Source: Verrucomicrobiota bacterium
Lineage (GTDB): Bacteria; Verrucomicrobiota; Verrucomicrobiia; Chthoniobacterales; UBA10450
Direction: 5' to 3'
NCBI GenBank assembly: GCA_003218615.1
Contig: QHOD01000008.1
Coordinates: 1-15,790 of the forward strand
DNA length: 15,790 bases
Shown here piece after piece: positions 6,716 to 13,671 of this stretch. The notes beneath the pieces were generated by a model. That model saw nothing but the letters and a program-made list of their open reading frames with translations, was not told the DNA's origin and ran no database searches. The number at the start of each line of letters is the position of its first letter. Positions within the stretch are counted from its first letter, which is position 1. The translations under genes and the position numbers were made by a program.

Positions 6716-7191
6716 ATGAAAGCGGTCATCTCAAAACATGCGTTTGCCTACTCTATCGTTCTCGTAGTTCTTCTCTGTGCGATCGACGCCGTTCTCGCTC
6801 AACCGCGTAAGAGCCTTACGTTGAACGAAACCGCCTTCGCATTCGCCGCGCAACTCATCAAAGAAGAACATTTCGTTGCGGACGGTAAAGGCGCGTGGAC
6901 CGAACATCGGCGTTCACCAGATGAAGAGAATGATTTTATCCGTCTGCATGGATTCGGTGAATATGCCAAATGGCATCTCGGGATTGACGAGCGATTCTCT
7001 GCGAAGACAAAGCGCAGATACAAGTTTCTGCGAAGACAAAGCGCAGATACAAGTTTCCTTACGGCGATTTTAAAAACGTCCATCGCTGCGGTCTACTCGC
7101 CGCAAAGAGCAGGGCCGCTGAATACAGACATCATGACATTGAACATGCAGCAGCACAGCTGATCGAAATGGTTAGCTCGAAAAGAGAATGA
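6716..7191 (+). pseudogene. Small secreted protein gene, frameshifted by a 29-bp tandem duplication
   Basis: The frame from ATG 6716 encodes a signal peptide (MKAVISKHAFAYSIVLVVLL, likely cleaved after AVLA at about residue 28). A soluble domain follows with AFAAQLIKEEHFVADGKGAW and HGFGEYAKWHLGIDERF. At 6999-7056 a 29-base unit occurs twice and shifts the frame; the current frame ends at TGA 7160-7162 with an unrelated tail. Removing one copy restores KRRYKFPYGDFKNVHRCGLL and a continuous frame to TGA 7189-7191, about 148 residues in all. I recall conserved uncharacterised proteins with this FPYGDFK..HRCG..AA.SRA pattern but know no function. It converges on the deacetylase-family gene. An in-frame ATG at 6671 would place 15 extra residues before the signal peptide. 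Confidence 0.75.
6999..7056 (+). repeat. Perfect 29-bp tandem duplication within the secreted-protein gene
   Basis: The unit at 6999-7027 (starting CTGCGAAGACAAAG, ending ATACAAGTTT) is repeated exactly at 7028-7056. As 29 is not a multiple of 3, it causes a frameshift. Perfect identity points to a recent event or a reversible slippage site. Confidence 0.97.
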
Positions 7192-7200
7192 GCTGCTGCA
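7146..7200. terminator. Inverted repeat between convergent genes, possible weak terminator
   Basis: TGCAGCAGC (7146-7154) and GCTGCTGCA (7192-7200) are perfect 9-base inverted copies around a 37-base loop. They flank the ends of both convergent frames. There is no T-tract, so a terminator role is a guess. Confidence 0.22.
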
Positions 7201-7213
7201 CGGCTTGCAAAGC

Positions 7214-8071
7214 TTATCCATTCCATGCGCTCAAAAAAGTGTCGATTAATTCCGGCAACTCGTTGCTGTAACCGCCTTCGAGAACTGCCGCGGTCGGGAT
7301 GTCGAGCTTGCGGAGCCAGTTGCCGAATTTCGCGAAATCGTCCTGCTCGAGCGTCATCTGTACGAGCGGATCGTCCGAGTAAGCGTCGAATCCCGCGGAA
7401 ACGAGAAGCAGGTCGGGATTAAACTTTAAAAGATTTTGCAGAGCGCGTTCAGCAACATCGACATGTTGAGCGCGCGGAGTACGCGGCGCAACGGGATAAT
7501 TGGCGATGTTCGCAAAAGATTTTGCGCCAGTTCCCGGATATGCTGGGAATTGATGGATCGACGAGAACGCGATCCGTGGGTTGTAGGCGACAATTGCTTC
7601 CGTGCCGTTGCCATGGTGCGCGTCGAAATCCCAAATCGCGACGCGTTCAGCGCGATTTGCCAACGCGTCAAGCGCTGCGATGGCAATATTGCTTAAATAG
7701 CAAAATCCCATTGCACGATTGCTCGTCGCGTGATGGCCCGGCGGTCGCATCAGACTGAAGGCGCGTTCGTCACCGGATGCGGCCCGCGCTGCATCGATCG
7801 CGGCTCCCGCAGACCGCAGCGCGTGTTCATAGATGTTGGAATATGCCGGCGTATCCGCGTCGAAATCGTGAGCGGCTAGTTTTATCGCGCGAAGATGATC
7901 GGTCGAATGCGCCCGTAGCAATGCCGATTCGGGCGCGGCGCCTGGCTCTCGCCATTCCCAATCAGGACGTCGATCTTTCAGCAATGGCGCGGTGCGGGCG
8001 ATGCGCTCCGGTCGTTCTGGATGCCCGGCGGTGGAATACTCCAGACAACGCGGATCGTGAAAAATGATCAT
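7214..8071 (-). CDS. Histone deacetylase family protein (zinc amidohydrolase)
   Basis: Bacterial members of the arginase/deacetylase fold remove acetyl or related acyl groups from polyamines, acetoin-pathway proteins or other amides. The 285-residue protein has the family signatures in order: HPERPERI (17-24), RPPGHHA (109-115, with the catalytic His pair), GFCYLSNIAIAA (122-133), the zinc-binding DFDAHHGNGT (148-157, ligands Asp150 and His152), SAGFDAYSDDPL (225-236, third ligand Asp229) and LEGGYS (264-269, with the transition-state Tyr268). All catalytic residues are present, so the enzyme should be active. The length is somewhat short, near that of compact bacterial class II-like members. 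The ATG at 8071 starts MIIFHDPRCLEY, as expected for the family. Substrate unknown; no operon partner beyond the downstream convergent relic. Confidence 0.94.
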   Translation of the reverse strand: MIIFHDPRCLEYSTAGHPERPERIARTAPLLKDRRPDWEWREPGAAPESALLRAHSTDHLRAIKLAAHDFDADTPAYSNIYEHALRSAGAAIDAARAASGDERAFSLMRPPGHHATSNRAMGFCYLSNIAIAALDALANRAERVAIWDFDAHHGNGTEAIVAYNPRIAFSSIHQFPAYPGTGAKSFANIANYPVAPRTPRAQHVDVAERALQNLLKFNPDLLLVSAGFDAYSDDPLVQMTLEQDDFAKFGNWLRKLDIPTAAVLEGGYSNELPELIDTFLSAWNG

Positions 8072-8246
8072 CGAGGCTGCAACGCCGATGAATTCTCGCA
8101 GAAGCGTGCACTACGGAACTGAATTCTCCCGCAACTGCTTTGCGTTTCTGCTTTGCGCGTTTGGCGCTGACTCGCTCTATCGCTTAAGGAACGACTATTG
8201 CGAAACGCCCGCGCTGATACAAGAGAACCAGCAGCCCGCAGTTCGC

Positions 8247-8618
8247 TTATCTCAAAACGTAGTGTCCGTGGATCCAGACTTTTTGACCATGACGCCATCC
8301 CCAATGTCCCGGTCTCCAAACGTAATACGTCCGGCCCACGTAATAACCAGCACCGCGATTGTAATACGGCCGGTCGCCAACCTCGACCGTAACGGAGCCC
8401 GGGTAAGCGGCATATCCTGGACCGTAGCCCGGGCCATACGGGCCATAACCTCCGTAATATGGTCCGTATCCTGGATAAGCAGTATAAGTTCCTTCACATC
8501 CGCCTGCACTGAGCGCGACAAAAACAAGAAAGAACAGAAGCGCCGTCCACTTAAGTTTCGTTTTCGATTCATTCCTGGCAAAGACGGTCTTCGTGTGATC
8601 AACGATGTTTGTTTTCAT
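8247..8618 (-). CDS. Small Gly/Tyr/Pro-rich exported protein, YXWGXW-like
   Basis: The 123-residue protein has a basic N-terminus, one hydrophobic stretch (about 23-40), and SAGGC at 37-41, which resembles a lipobox but lacks the usual aliphatic residue at -3. It may thus be a lipoprotein or simply exported. Residues 46-72 are a low-complexity run of Tyr, Gly and Pro (GPYYGGYGPYGPGYGPGY). The C-terminal part, GRTYYVWRPGHWGWRHGQKV followed by WIHGHYVLR, matches the W-x-PGHW pattern of the YXWGXW family found in Gram-negative envelopes; the biochemical role is not known. A stand-alone gene between the deacetylase-family gene and gdhA on the same strand. The 175 bases between it and the deacetylase start show no further gene. 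Confidence 0.75.
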   Translation of the reverse strand: MKTNIVDHTKTVFARNESKTKLKWTALLFFLVFVALSAGGCEGTYTAYPGYGPYYGGYGPYGPGYGPGYAAYPGSVTVEVGDRPYYNRGAGYYVGRTYYVWRPGHWGWRHGQKVWIHGHYVLR

Positions 8619-8709
8619 AATATTCCATAACCATATTCGGATTAGATAGAGCTTTTACGTGCCTGAGTTCAAGAACTTTGAGAGCGGTTCGAGAGCGCTG
8701 TCTAAACGG

Positions 8710-10047
8710 TTACACGACCCCTTGGTCGAGCATGGCATCCGCGACTTTCACGAACCCAGCAATGTTCGCGCCAACGACAAGATTACCCGGGTGGCCGTAT
8801 TCGTCGGCGGTTTCCCATGCGTTTTTGAAAATCGTGGACATGATATGACGCAAGCGCGAATCGACTTCTTCGCGCGGCCATGGCAAACGCATCGAGTTTT
8901 GGCTCATCTCCAATCCGGAAGTGGCTACACCACCGGCATTCGCCGCTTTGCCCGGACCGAAAAGGATTTTTCTCTCGAGGAAAAGATCGACACCCGCCGG
9001 GACAGTCGGCATATTGGCTGCCTCGGAAACCAGATAGCAACCGTTCTCGACCAACTTCCTGGCGTCCTCGCCGGTGATCTCGTTTTGTGTGGCGCACGGA
9101 AACGCGCAATCGCATTTGATGCTCCAGGGGCGCTGGCCTGGCACATATTTTGCACGAAATTTTTTGGCGTACTCGCCGATGCGCCCGCGCCGCACGTTCT
9201 TGATACTTTTAATCCAGGCCAGTTTCTCTTCGGTGATGCCGTTCTTGTCGTAAATCAGTCCGCTGGAATCGGACATGGTGATCGGCTTAGCGCCGCACTC
9301 GATTAATTTTTCCACCGTGAATTGCGCGGCGTTCCCGGCTCCTGAAACCGTGCAAATTTTGCCATCGATGGTTTCGTCGCGCGTCTTAAGCATTTCCTGC
9401 GCGAAATAAACTGCGCCGTAACCGGTCGCTTCCGGTCGCATGAGCGAGCCGCCCCAGTTGAGCCTTTTGCCGGTTAACACTCCTGTAAACTCATTCGCGA
9501 GCCGTTTGTATTGGCCGAAGAGATAGCCGATCTCGCGACCGCCTACGCCGATATCGCCCGCAGGCACATCCGTGTGGGGGCCAACGTGGCGGAACAGCTC
9601 CGTCATAAACGATTGGCAAAATCGCATGACCTCGGTGTCGGATTTCCCTTTTGGATCGAAGTCCGCGCCGCCCTTTCCCCCGCCCATCGGCAATCCCGTG
9701 AGCGAGTTCTTAAAAACCTGTTCGAAGGCGAGGAACTTGATGATGCTGGCACAAACGGTGGGATGAAAACGCAATCCGCCCTTGTAAGGTCCAAGCGCGC
9801 TGTTCATCTGGACGCGAAAACCACGGTTCACCTCGATCTGGCCTTTGTCGTCGATCCATGGGACACGGAACTGGATCATGCGTTCCGGTTCAACAAGGCG
9901 CTCGAGAATCTTGCCATCGCGATACTTCTTATTGCGCTCAACCACCGGTCGGATCGAGTCGAGGACTTCCGTTACCGCCTGAATGAATTCAGGCTCGTTG
10001 GGGTTACGTTTCTTGACGATTTCGAGAACTTGCTGAACAAGGGCCAT
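8710..10047 (-). CDS. gdhA: NADP-type glutamate dehydrogenase
   Basis: GdhA reversibly aminates 2-oxoglutarate to glutamate, here most likely the NADPH-dependent assimilatory, hexameric form. The 445 residues match that class (E. coli enzyme 447). Substrate-binding segments QMNSALGPYKGGLRFHP (80-96) and LPMGGGKGGADFDPKGKS (119-136) include the catalytic Lys125, and PAGDIGVGGREIGY (162-175) includes the catalytic Asp165. The nucleotide-binding fold has SGAGNAAQ (235-242). The C-terminal AANAGGVATSGLEMSQNS and VGANIAGFVKVADAM segments are typical. The ATG at 10047 gives the usual N-terminus. No clear Shine-Dalgarno precedes it, and the first tRNA-Val 3'-end copy lies only 22 bases upstream, so its promoter region may have been rebuilt by an integration event. 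Confidence 0.97.
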   Translation of the reverse strand: MALVQQVLEIVKKRNPNEPEFIQAVTEVLDSIRPVVERNKKYRDGKILERLVEPERMIQFRVPWIDDKGQIEVNRGFRVQMNSALGPYKGGLRFHPTVCASIIKFLAFEQVFKNSLTGLPMGGGKGGADFDPKGKSDTEVMRFCQSFMTELFRHVGPHTDVPAGDIGVGGREIGYLFGQYKRLANEFTGVLTGKRLNWGGSLMRPEATGYGAVYFAQEMLKTRDETIDGKICTVSGAGNAAQFTVEKLIECGAKPITMSDSSGLIYDKNGITEEKLAWIKSIKNVRRGRIGEYAKKFRAKYVPGQRPWSIKCDCAFPCATQNEITGEDARKLVENGCYLVSEAANMPTVPAGVDLFLERKILFGPGKAANAGGVATSGLEMSQNSMRLPWPREEVDSRLRHIMSTIFKNAWETADEYGHPGNLVVGANIAGFVKVADAMLDQGVV

Positions 10048-10068
10048 AGAAATTTTTGGAAGTTACAC

Positions 10069-10080
10069 TGCGCGATGCAG
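10069..10080 (-). repeat. Short copy of the tRNA-Val 3' acceptor sequence
   Basis: TGCGCGATGCAG is identical to bases 11508-11519, the acceptor stem and first T-stem bases of tRNA-Val, in the same orientation. With the longer copy at 10092-10118 it makes two footprints of the same tRNA end in tandem. Confidence 0.45.
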
Positions 10081-10091
10081 AATGAAAAGAA

Positions 10092-10118
10092 TGGTGCGCG
10101 ATGCTCGGTTCGAACCTG
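10092..10118 (-). repeat. att-like duplicate of the tRNA-Val 3' end, including CCA
   Basis: These 27 bases match 11505-11531, the 3' end of tRNA-Val(CAC), at 25 positions: TGGTGCGCGATGC, two changed bases, then GGTTCGAACCTG. The fragment includes the CCA, 3' acceptor strand and T-loop but no 5' acceptor strand or anticodon arm, and the T-stem no longer pairs. It lies on the 3' side of the tRNA in the same orientation, as expected for the distal att site of an element integrated at a tRNA 3' end. Confidence 0.6.
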
Positions 10119-10437
10119 TAAGACGGCGCTTCAACATAAAACACTTACAGTAGCAGACTCACAAATAGACGCACAAAAAATTCGGTCGGATGCGATGCTC
10201 ATCGAATTGATGCGTACCTGCCAGTGGCTGCGTGGCGGCATTCAGCGGGCGTTGCTGGAACTGGCTCGCGCTTCTGCGAGAGAAAATGCGGAGAAGGGAT
10301 GATGAGAGGGGGCCGAGCTTTTAAAGGAGGGGTTGCAAGGCGTGGGGAAGGCTGCGCTGTACTGACGGTTCGCCGTTGTAGTCGAAGATGATGGCTAACG
10401 GAAGCAAATCCTGCTGTTTCTCTTGCTTCGCCAGCGC
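10119..10437. other. Stretch without a convincing gene between att-like repeat and TPR gene
   Basis: No recognisable gene lies here. A 35-codon plus frame at 10195-10302 starts MLIELMRTCQWLRGG and ends in an alanine/glutamate-rich tail; it matches nothing I know. On the minus strand, the TPR gene frame continues open for 38 codons past its TAG, to TAA at 10323-10321, and reads DLLPLAIIFDYNGEPSVQR in part. Both may be relics of former genes. AAAGGAGGGG at 10323-10332 looks like a ribosome binding site, but no good frame follows it. Confidence 0.4.
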
Positions 10438-11376
10438 CTAGGGTGCTTGGGCTTGGTTCCGCAGCTTTTCTTTTACCTCCGAATACGAGGAGTCTGAAAT
10501 TTTATCGAGGAAAGACAACGCTTCAGCTTTCTTGTGCCGCTTCAGGCTGACCCGCGCGAGGTGCAAGTAGGCGAAGTTCCGGTTCGTGGAGAGCTCGAGA
10601 TAATGCTGCCAGGCGATTTGCGCCTCTTCCCAATCGGGGTTCGGCATTCCATAAAATGTTTCCGCGTAAGCTCGGGCATATTCCAGATCGGTCGGAGCGA
10701 GCCGACTGGCTTCGCGAAATTGGAACAGGGCGCGTTGCAACAATTCCGCAGAATCGATCTTCCAAGCCGCCGTCAGATCACGGCGGAGGACGAATTCGAC
10801 GTTCCCGAGGTCGAAATGATAATCGGGATTGTCACTTTCGGAGCGAACCGCCAAAAGAAACTGGTCCGCCGCTTCGCGGACGCGGCCCATCCTGAGGTAC
10901 GCGCCGCCCAACGAGTTGGCCGCTTCCCCATTCTCCGGCTCGAGCAGTTGCGCTATCCGCCAATGTTCGACGGCTGCTTCCACCTTCCCGTTTTTCGAGA
11001 GAAATGCGGCAAGGGCGTTTTGCGCTGGGACAGACCGCGAATTGTCCCGGACGAGTTGGTAGTAGATTTGCTCTACACGGAGACGCTCTTTTGCCGTTAC
11101 GTTAGGATTCGCGAGCGCCTCCGCTGCCTTATGGGCCGCTTTGATTTCTATCCACGTTTTTGCCGACGCACCGATGGATTGCGCATGCGCGAGCACAGGC
11201 GTAAAGAGGAGAATAAAGAGCGTGGCGGCAGCGCTCTTGCATTTACTCCAGTTGCGCCGCCCGCGGTTGCTGTTTATCAGAGCTGTCGCTTTTCCTGGAG
11301 AGATCACATTCACATGCAAAAATAGGATTCGCAGAAGCCCTCGACTTAATTGTCGCCACCAACAAGCGTTACTCAC
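10438..11376 (-). CDS. Exported TPR-repeat protein
   Basis: The protein has a hydrophobic segment (AAATLFILLFTPVLAHAQ), resembling a signal peptide cleaved after AHA. It is followed by several tetratricopeptide repeats: VPAQNALAAFLSKNGKVEAA, then GEAANSLGGAYLRMGRVREA, then DYHFDLGNVEFVL, LQRALFQFREASRLAPTDLE and NFAYLHLARVSLKRHKKAEA. TPRs mediate protein-protein contacts, here probably in the periplasm. The frame is open to GTG 11406, but a strong -10 at 11410-11415 would place transcription start downstream of that codon. GTG 11376 with AAGG before it is a better choice. GTG 11307 would give a more normal signal-peptide length. It is the only clear gene between the two tRNA-Val ends, so it may be cargo of a decayed element. 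Function not identified. Confidence 0.78.
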   Translation of the reverse strand: MSNACWWRQLSRGLLRILFLHVNVISPGKATALINSNRGRRNWSKCKSAAATLFILLFTPVLAHAQSIGASAKTWIEIKAAHKAAEALANPNVTAKERLRVEQIYYQLVRDNSRSVPAQNALAAFLSKNGKVEAAVEHWRIAQLLEPENGEAANSLGGAYLRMGRVREAADQFLLAVRSESDNPDYHFDLGNVEFVLRRDLTAAWKIDSAELLQRALFQFREASRLAPTDLEYARAYAETFYGMPNPDWEEAQIAWQHYLELSTNRNFAYLHLARVSLKRHKKAEALSFLDKISDSSYSEVKEKLRNQAQAP

Positions 11377-11409
11377 GGGAGCCTTACGTCTTTTTTGGGG
11401 ACGCACCTA

Positions 11410-11418
11410 ATTATACCA
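11410..11418 (-). promoter_or_regulatory. Extended -10 promoter for the TPR gene
   Basis: On the minus strand TGGTATAAT matches the extended -10 consensus TGnTATAAT perfectly; the -35 region is T-rich without a good match, as is usual for extended -10 promoters. Transcription would start near 11403, just downstream of tRNA-Val. Confidence 0.5.
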
Positions 11419-11504
11419 CAAAACAGCAAAAGAAAACCGAGAGTGCCGCGCGGGCAGACGGCAAAGAAGGCTGGGTTCACTTCAAGCTACTTGTCGCAAA
11501 CGAG

Positions 11505-11579
11505 TGGTGCGCGATGCAGGGTTCGAACCTGCGACTTCTTGCGTGTGAAGCAAGCGCTCTACCACTGAGCTAATCGCGC
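11505..11579 (-). tRNA. tRNA-Val (anticodon CAC)
   Basis: The minus strand gives acceptor GCGCGAT/ATCGCGC, D-arm AGCTCAGTGGTAGAGC, anticodon stem CTTGC/GCAAG with loop TTCACAC (anticodon CAC, reading GUG), T-arm GCAGG-TTCGAAC-CCTGC, discriminator A and an encoded CCA (11507-11505). The other tRNA in this window has no encoded CCA. The 3' end is partly duplicated at 10069-10080 and 10092-10118, suggesting use as an integration site. Confidence 0.97.
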
Positions 11580-11668
11580 GAGTTTTCAGAGGCCGACAAA
11601 ATAGAGCGCGCGCAAGGTATCGCAACCGTAGCGCTTGCTCGATACGTCCGCCCATTCTATTTAAAAGA

Positions 11669-12121
11669 ATGTCTGAACACAAAATCACTCTCACCTGGGA
11701 ACGCGGTGACACGCCGTTCGAATATCAAAAATATCCGCGCGATCACACCTGGAAATTTCATGGCGGTCACGAAATGCAAGCATCGGCTGCTCCCGCTTAT
11801 CTGGGCAATCCAAAACTTGTCGACCCGGAGGAGGCGTTTGTGGCGTCGCTTTCGAGCTGTCACATGCTCACATTCCTGGCCATCGCCTGCAAAAAAAAGT
11901 TCGTGCTCGATGAATATGTCGACGAGGCCGTTGGTTATCTTGAGAAAAACGCGGAAGGCAAATTAGCGATTACGCGCGTTGTTCTCCGGCAAAAAACGAA
12001 GTTCTCCGGCGACAAGCAGCCGACTGCGGACGAACTCAAGGAGATGAATCACGCCGCGCACGAGCAATGCTTCATCGCGAGCTCGGTGAAGACCGAAGTC
12101 ACGATCGAGCCGCAGACGTAA
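11669..12121 (+). CDS. OsmC/Ohr-family peroxide-defence protein
   Basis: OsmC and Ohr proteins are homodimeric thiol peroxidases that reduce organic hydroperoxides. The 150-residue length is typical. Both redox cysteines are present: Cys64 in FVASLSSCHMLTFLA and Cys134 in HAAHEQCFIASSVKTEV, with Glu55 positioned to help the reactive site. The N-terminal part resembles the OsmC subgroup that acts on small and long-chain hydroperoxides more than Ohr, but I cannot settle this. The ATG at 11669 follows a TTTAAAAGA leader without a true Shine-Dalgarno. It is probably a single-gene unit, bounded by the divergent tRNA-Val and by a REP pair before glyS. Confidence 0.92.
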   Translation: MSEHKITLTWERGDTPFEYQKYPRDHTWKFHGGHEMQASAAPAYLGNPKLVDPEEAFVASLSSCHMLTFLAIACKKKFVLDEYVDEAVGYLEKNAEGKLAITRVVLRQKTKFSGDKQPTADELKEMNHAAHEQCFIASSVKTEVTIEPQT

Positions 12122-12140
12122 GCGCGGATAAGGCGGATGT

Positions 12141-12202
12141 TGTCGAGGCAGGCGTGTCGCCTGCGAAGCTTAGGAAATGCGGCTGACACAGCCGCCACTA
12201 CA
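12141..12202. repeat. Paired REP (BIME-like) element between the OsmC gene and glyS
   Basis: Two hairpins with 3-base loops face each other: GCAGGCG-tgt-CGCCTGC (12148-12164) and GCGGCTG-aca-CAGCCGC (12179-12195). The right end is CTACA (12198-12202), that is GTAG on the opposite strand. The left foot is TGTCG, one base from TGTAG. The design matches the repeat inside ychF though the stem sequences differ, indicating a second subfamily. Confidence 0.65.
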
Positions 12203-12261
12203 GAATTCTCTGCATTGAATCGGTGCAATCTGTGTAAATCTGTGGCTCAATAAAGCGATTT

Positions 12262-13623
12262 ATGAATTCCAAGGCAGACGCGCAGCGCATGGAAAAAATT
12301 GTCAGCTTGTGCAAGCGGCGGGGTTTCATTTTCCAATCTAGCGAAATTTATGGCGGCCTGAACGGACTGTGGGACTACGGCCCGCTCGGCGTCGAGTTGA
12401 AGCGCAATCTAAAGAATTATTGGTGGCGCGTCATGGTGCACGAGCGCGACGACGTCGTTGGGATGGACGGGTCGATTCTGATGAACCGCGCCGTCTGGAA
12501 AGCGAGCGGTCACGAAGACACGTTCAGCGATCCGATGATCGATTGTCGATCTTGCAAAGTGCGTTTGCGCGCGGACCAGGTGATCGAGAAAAATGGCGTG
12601 CAGCAATGTCCAAATTGTGGAGGCAAAGATTTAACTCCACCGCGGCCGTTCCAACTGATGTTCAAAACCTACGTCGGCGCGACTGAAGACGAATCGTCGA
12701 TTACTTATCTGCGCCCAGAAACGGCACAGTCGATCTTTGTCCAATTCAAAAACGTGCTGGAAGTCTCGCGCAAGAAATTGCCGTTCGGCATCGCGCAAAT
12801 CGGGAAGGCATTTCGCAACGAAATTAACCCGCGCAATTTCACGTTTCGTTCGCGCGAGTTCGAGCAGATGGAACTGGAATACTTTTGCCGGGCGGAGCAG
12901 GGGATGGAATTGCTCGAATATTGGAAGGAAGAGCGCCTGGAATTCTACGAGAACATCGGCATCCCGCATTCCAAACTCCACGTCCTAACCGTGCCGGATG
13001 CGGAGCGCGCGTTTTACTCCAAAGGCACTTACGACATTGAATACGATTTCCCCTTTGGACGCCAAGAGCTCGAAGGCGTCGCTTATCGCACCGATTACGA
13101 TTTATCGCAGCATCAGAAGGCAAGCGGCAAGTCGCTCGAATATTTCGATGAAGAGACGAAACAGAAATTCATCCCACACGTAGTCGAGCCGAGCGCTGGG
13201 GTCGATCGCACCGTGCTCGCGCTGATCTGCGAGGCATACTCCGAGGATGAAGCGCCGGATGAAAAAGGTAAAATGGAAACGCGTATCGTCCTGCGTTTTC
13301 ATCCGCGCATGGCGCCGATCAAGTGCGCGGTCTTTCCGCTCTTAAAAAACAAGGAGCCATTGGTCGCAAAGGCGAAAGAGATTGTCGATCTTCTGCGGCC
13401 GCACATGAACGTTTTCTATGACGAGAGCGGAGCAATCGGGCGGCGTTATCGTCGTCAGGACGAAATTGGCACGCCATTTGGTATTACGGTCGACTTCGAG
13501 ACGCTCGGCGACAAAGATGCGGCGCTGCGGGAAACTGTCACGCTGCGCGATCGCGACTCGATGAAACAGGAGCGCCTCGCGATTAAAGATTTGCCGGACA
13601 TTTTGAATTCGCGAATTGCTTGA
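12262..13623 (+). CDS. glyS: Glycyl-tRNA synthetase, single-chain dimeric type
   Basis: This class II enzyme charges tRNA-Gly. At 453 residues it is the eukaryote/archaea-like homodimeric form (sometimes called glyQS) rather than the alpha2-beta2 form. It starts MEKIVSLCKRRGFIFQSSEI with GGLNGLWDYGPLGVELKRN (31-49). A zinc site is visible at Cys95/Cys98 (CRSC) and Cys116/Cys119 (CPNC). RPETAQSIFVQFKNV (151-165), motif 2 FRNEINPRNFTFRSREFEQM (184-203) and motif 3 EPSAGVDRTVLAL follow, then an anticodon-binding domain beginning APIKCAVFPL. The ATG at 12262 is the only sensible start; there is no clear Shine-Dalgarno. The gene is preceded by a REP pair and a short AATCTGTG direct repeat at 12227-12241, and converges on murI. 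Confidence 0.97.
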   Translation: MNSKADAQRMEKIVSLCKRRGFIFQSSEIYGGLNGLWDYGPLGVELKRNLKNYWWRVMVHERDDVVGMDGSILMNRAVWKASGHEDTFSDPMIDCRSCKVRLRADQVIEKNGVQQCPNCGGKDLTPPRPFQLMFKTYVGATEDESSITYLRPETAQSIFVQFKNVLEVSRKKLPFGIAQIGKAFRNEINPRNFTFRSREFEQMELEYFCRAEQGMELLEYWKEERLEFYENIGIPHSKLHVLTVPDAERAFYSKGTYDIEYDFPFGRQELEGVAYRTDYDLSQHQKASGKSLEYFDEETKQKFIPHVVEPSAGVDRTVLALICEAYSEDEAPDEKGKMETRIVLRFHPRMAPIKCAVFPLLKNKEPLVAKAKEIVDLLRPHMNVFYDESGAIGRRYRRQDEIGTPFGITVDFETLGDKDAALRETVTLRDRDSMKQERLAIKDLPDILNSRIA

Positions 13624-13642
13624 GGGTAACGCATGCGTCTCG

Positions 13643-13656
13643 CCCGCCGTGGCGGG
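13643..13656. terminator. GC-rich hairpin between convergent glyS and murI
   Basis: CCCGCC-gt-GGCGGG is a perfect palindrome 20 bases after the glyS stop and 16 bases beyond the murI stop. In a cell the loop would open to four bases. No T-tract follows on either strand, so it may be a factor-independent pause or another dispersed palindrome. Confidence 0.35.
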
Positions 13657-13671
13657 TCGGGAGGGCTCGCG

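Noticed and set aside
8252..8602. 116-codon minus frame overlapping the YXWGXW-like gene
   Set aside because: The other frame has the export signal, Gly/Tyr repeats and W-x-PGHW motif; this one has none.
8659..9306. 215-codon plus frame opposite the gdhA 3' part
   Set aside because: Antisense shadow of gdhA with no domain pattern of its own.
9511..10302. 263-codon plus frame opposite gdhA
   Set aside because: It mirrors the gdhA coding strand in high-GC DNA; gdhA is certain. Only its last 35 codons lie outside gdhA, and they resemble nothing known.
10534..11325. 263-codon plus frame opposite the TPR gene
   Set aside because: The minus-strand reading gives a signal peptide and TPRs; the plus reading shows no such structure.
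11482..11712. 76-codon minus-strand frame containing SSVVERLLHTQEVAGSNPAS
   Set aside because: This is the well-known spurious translation of a tRNA gene, here tRNA-Val.
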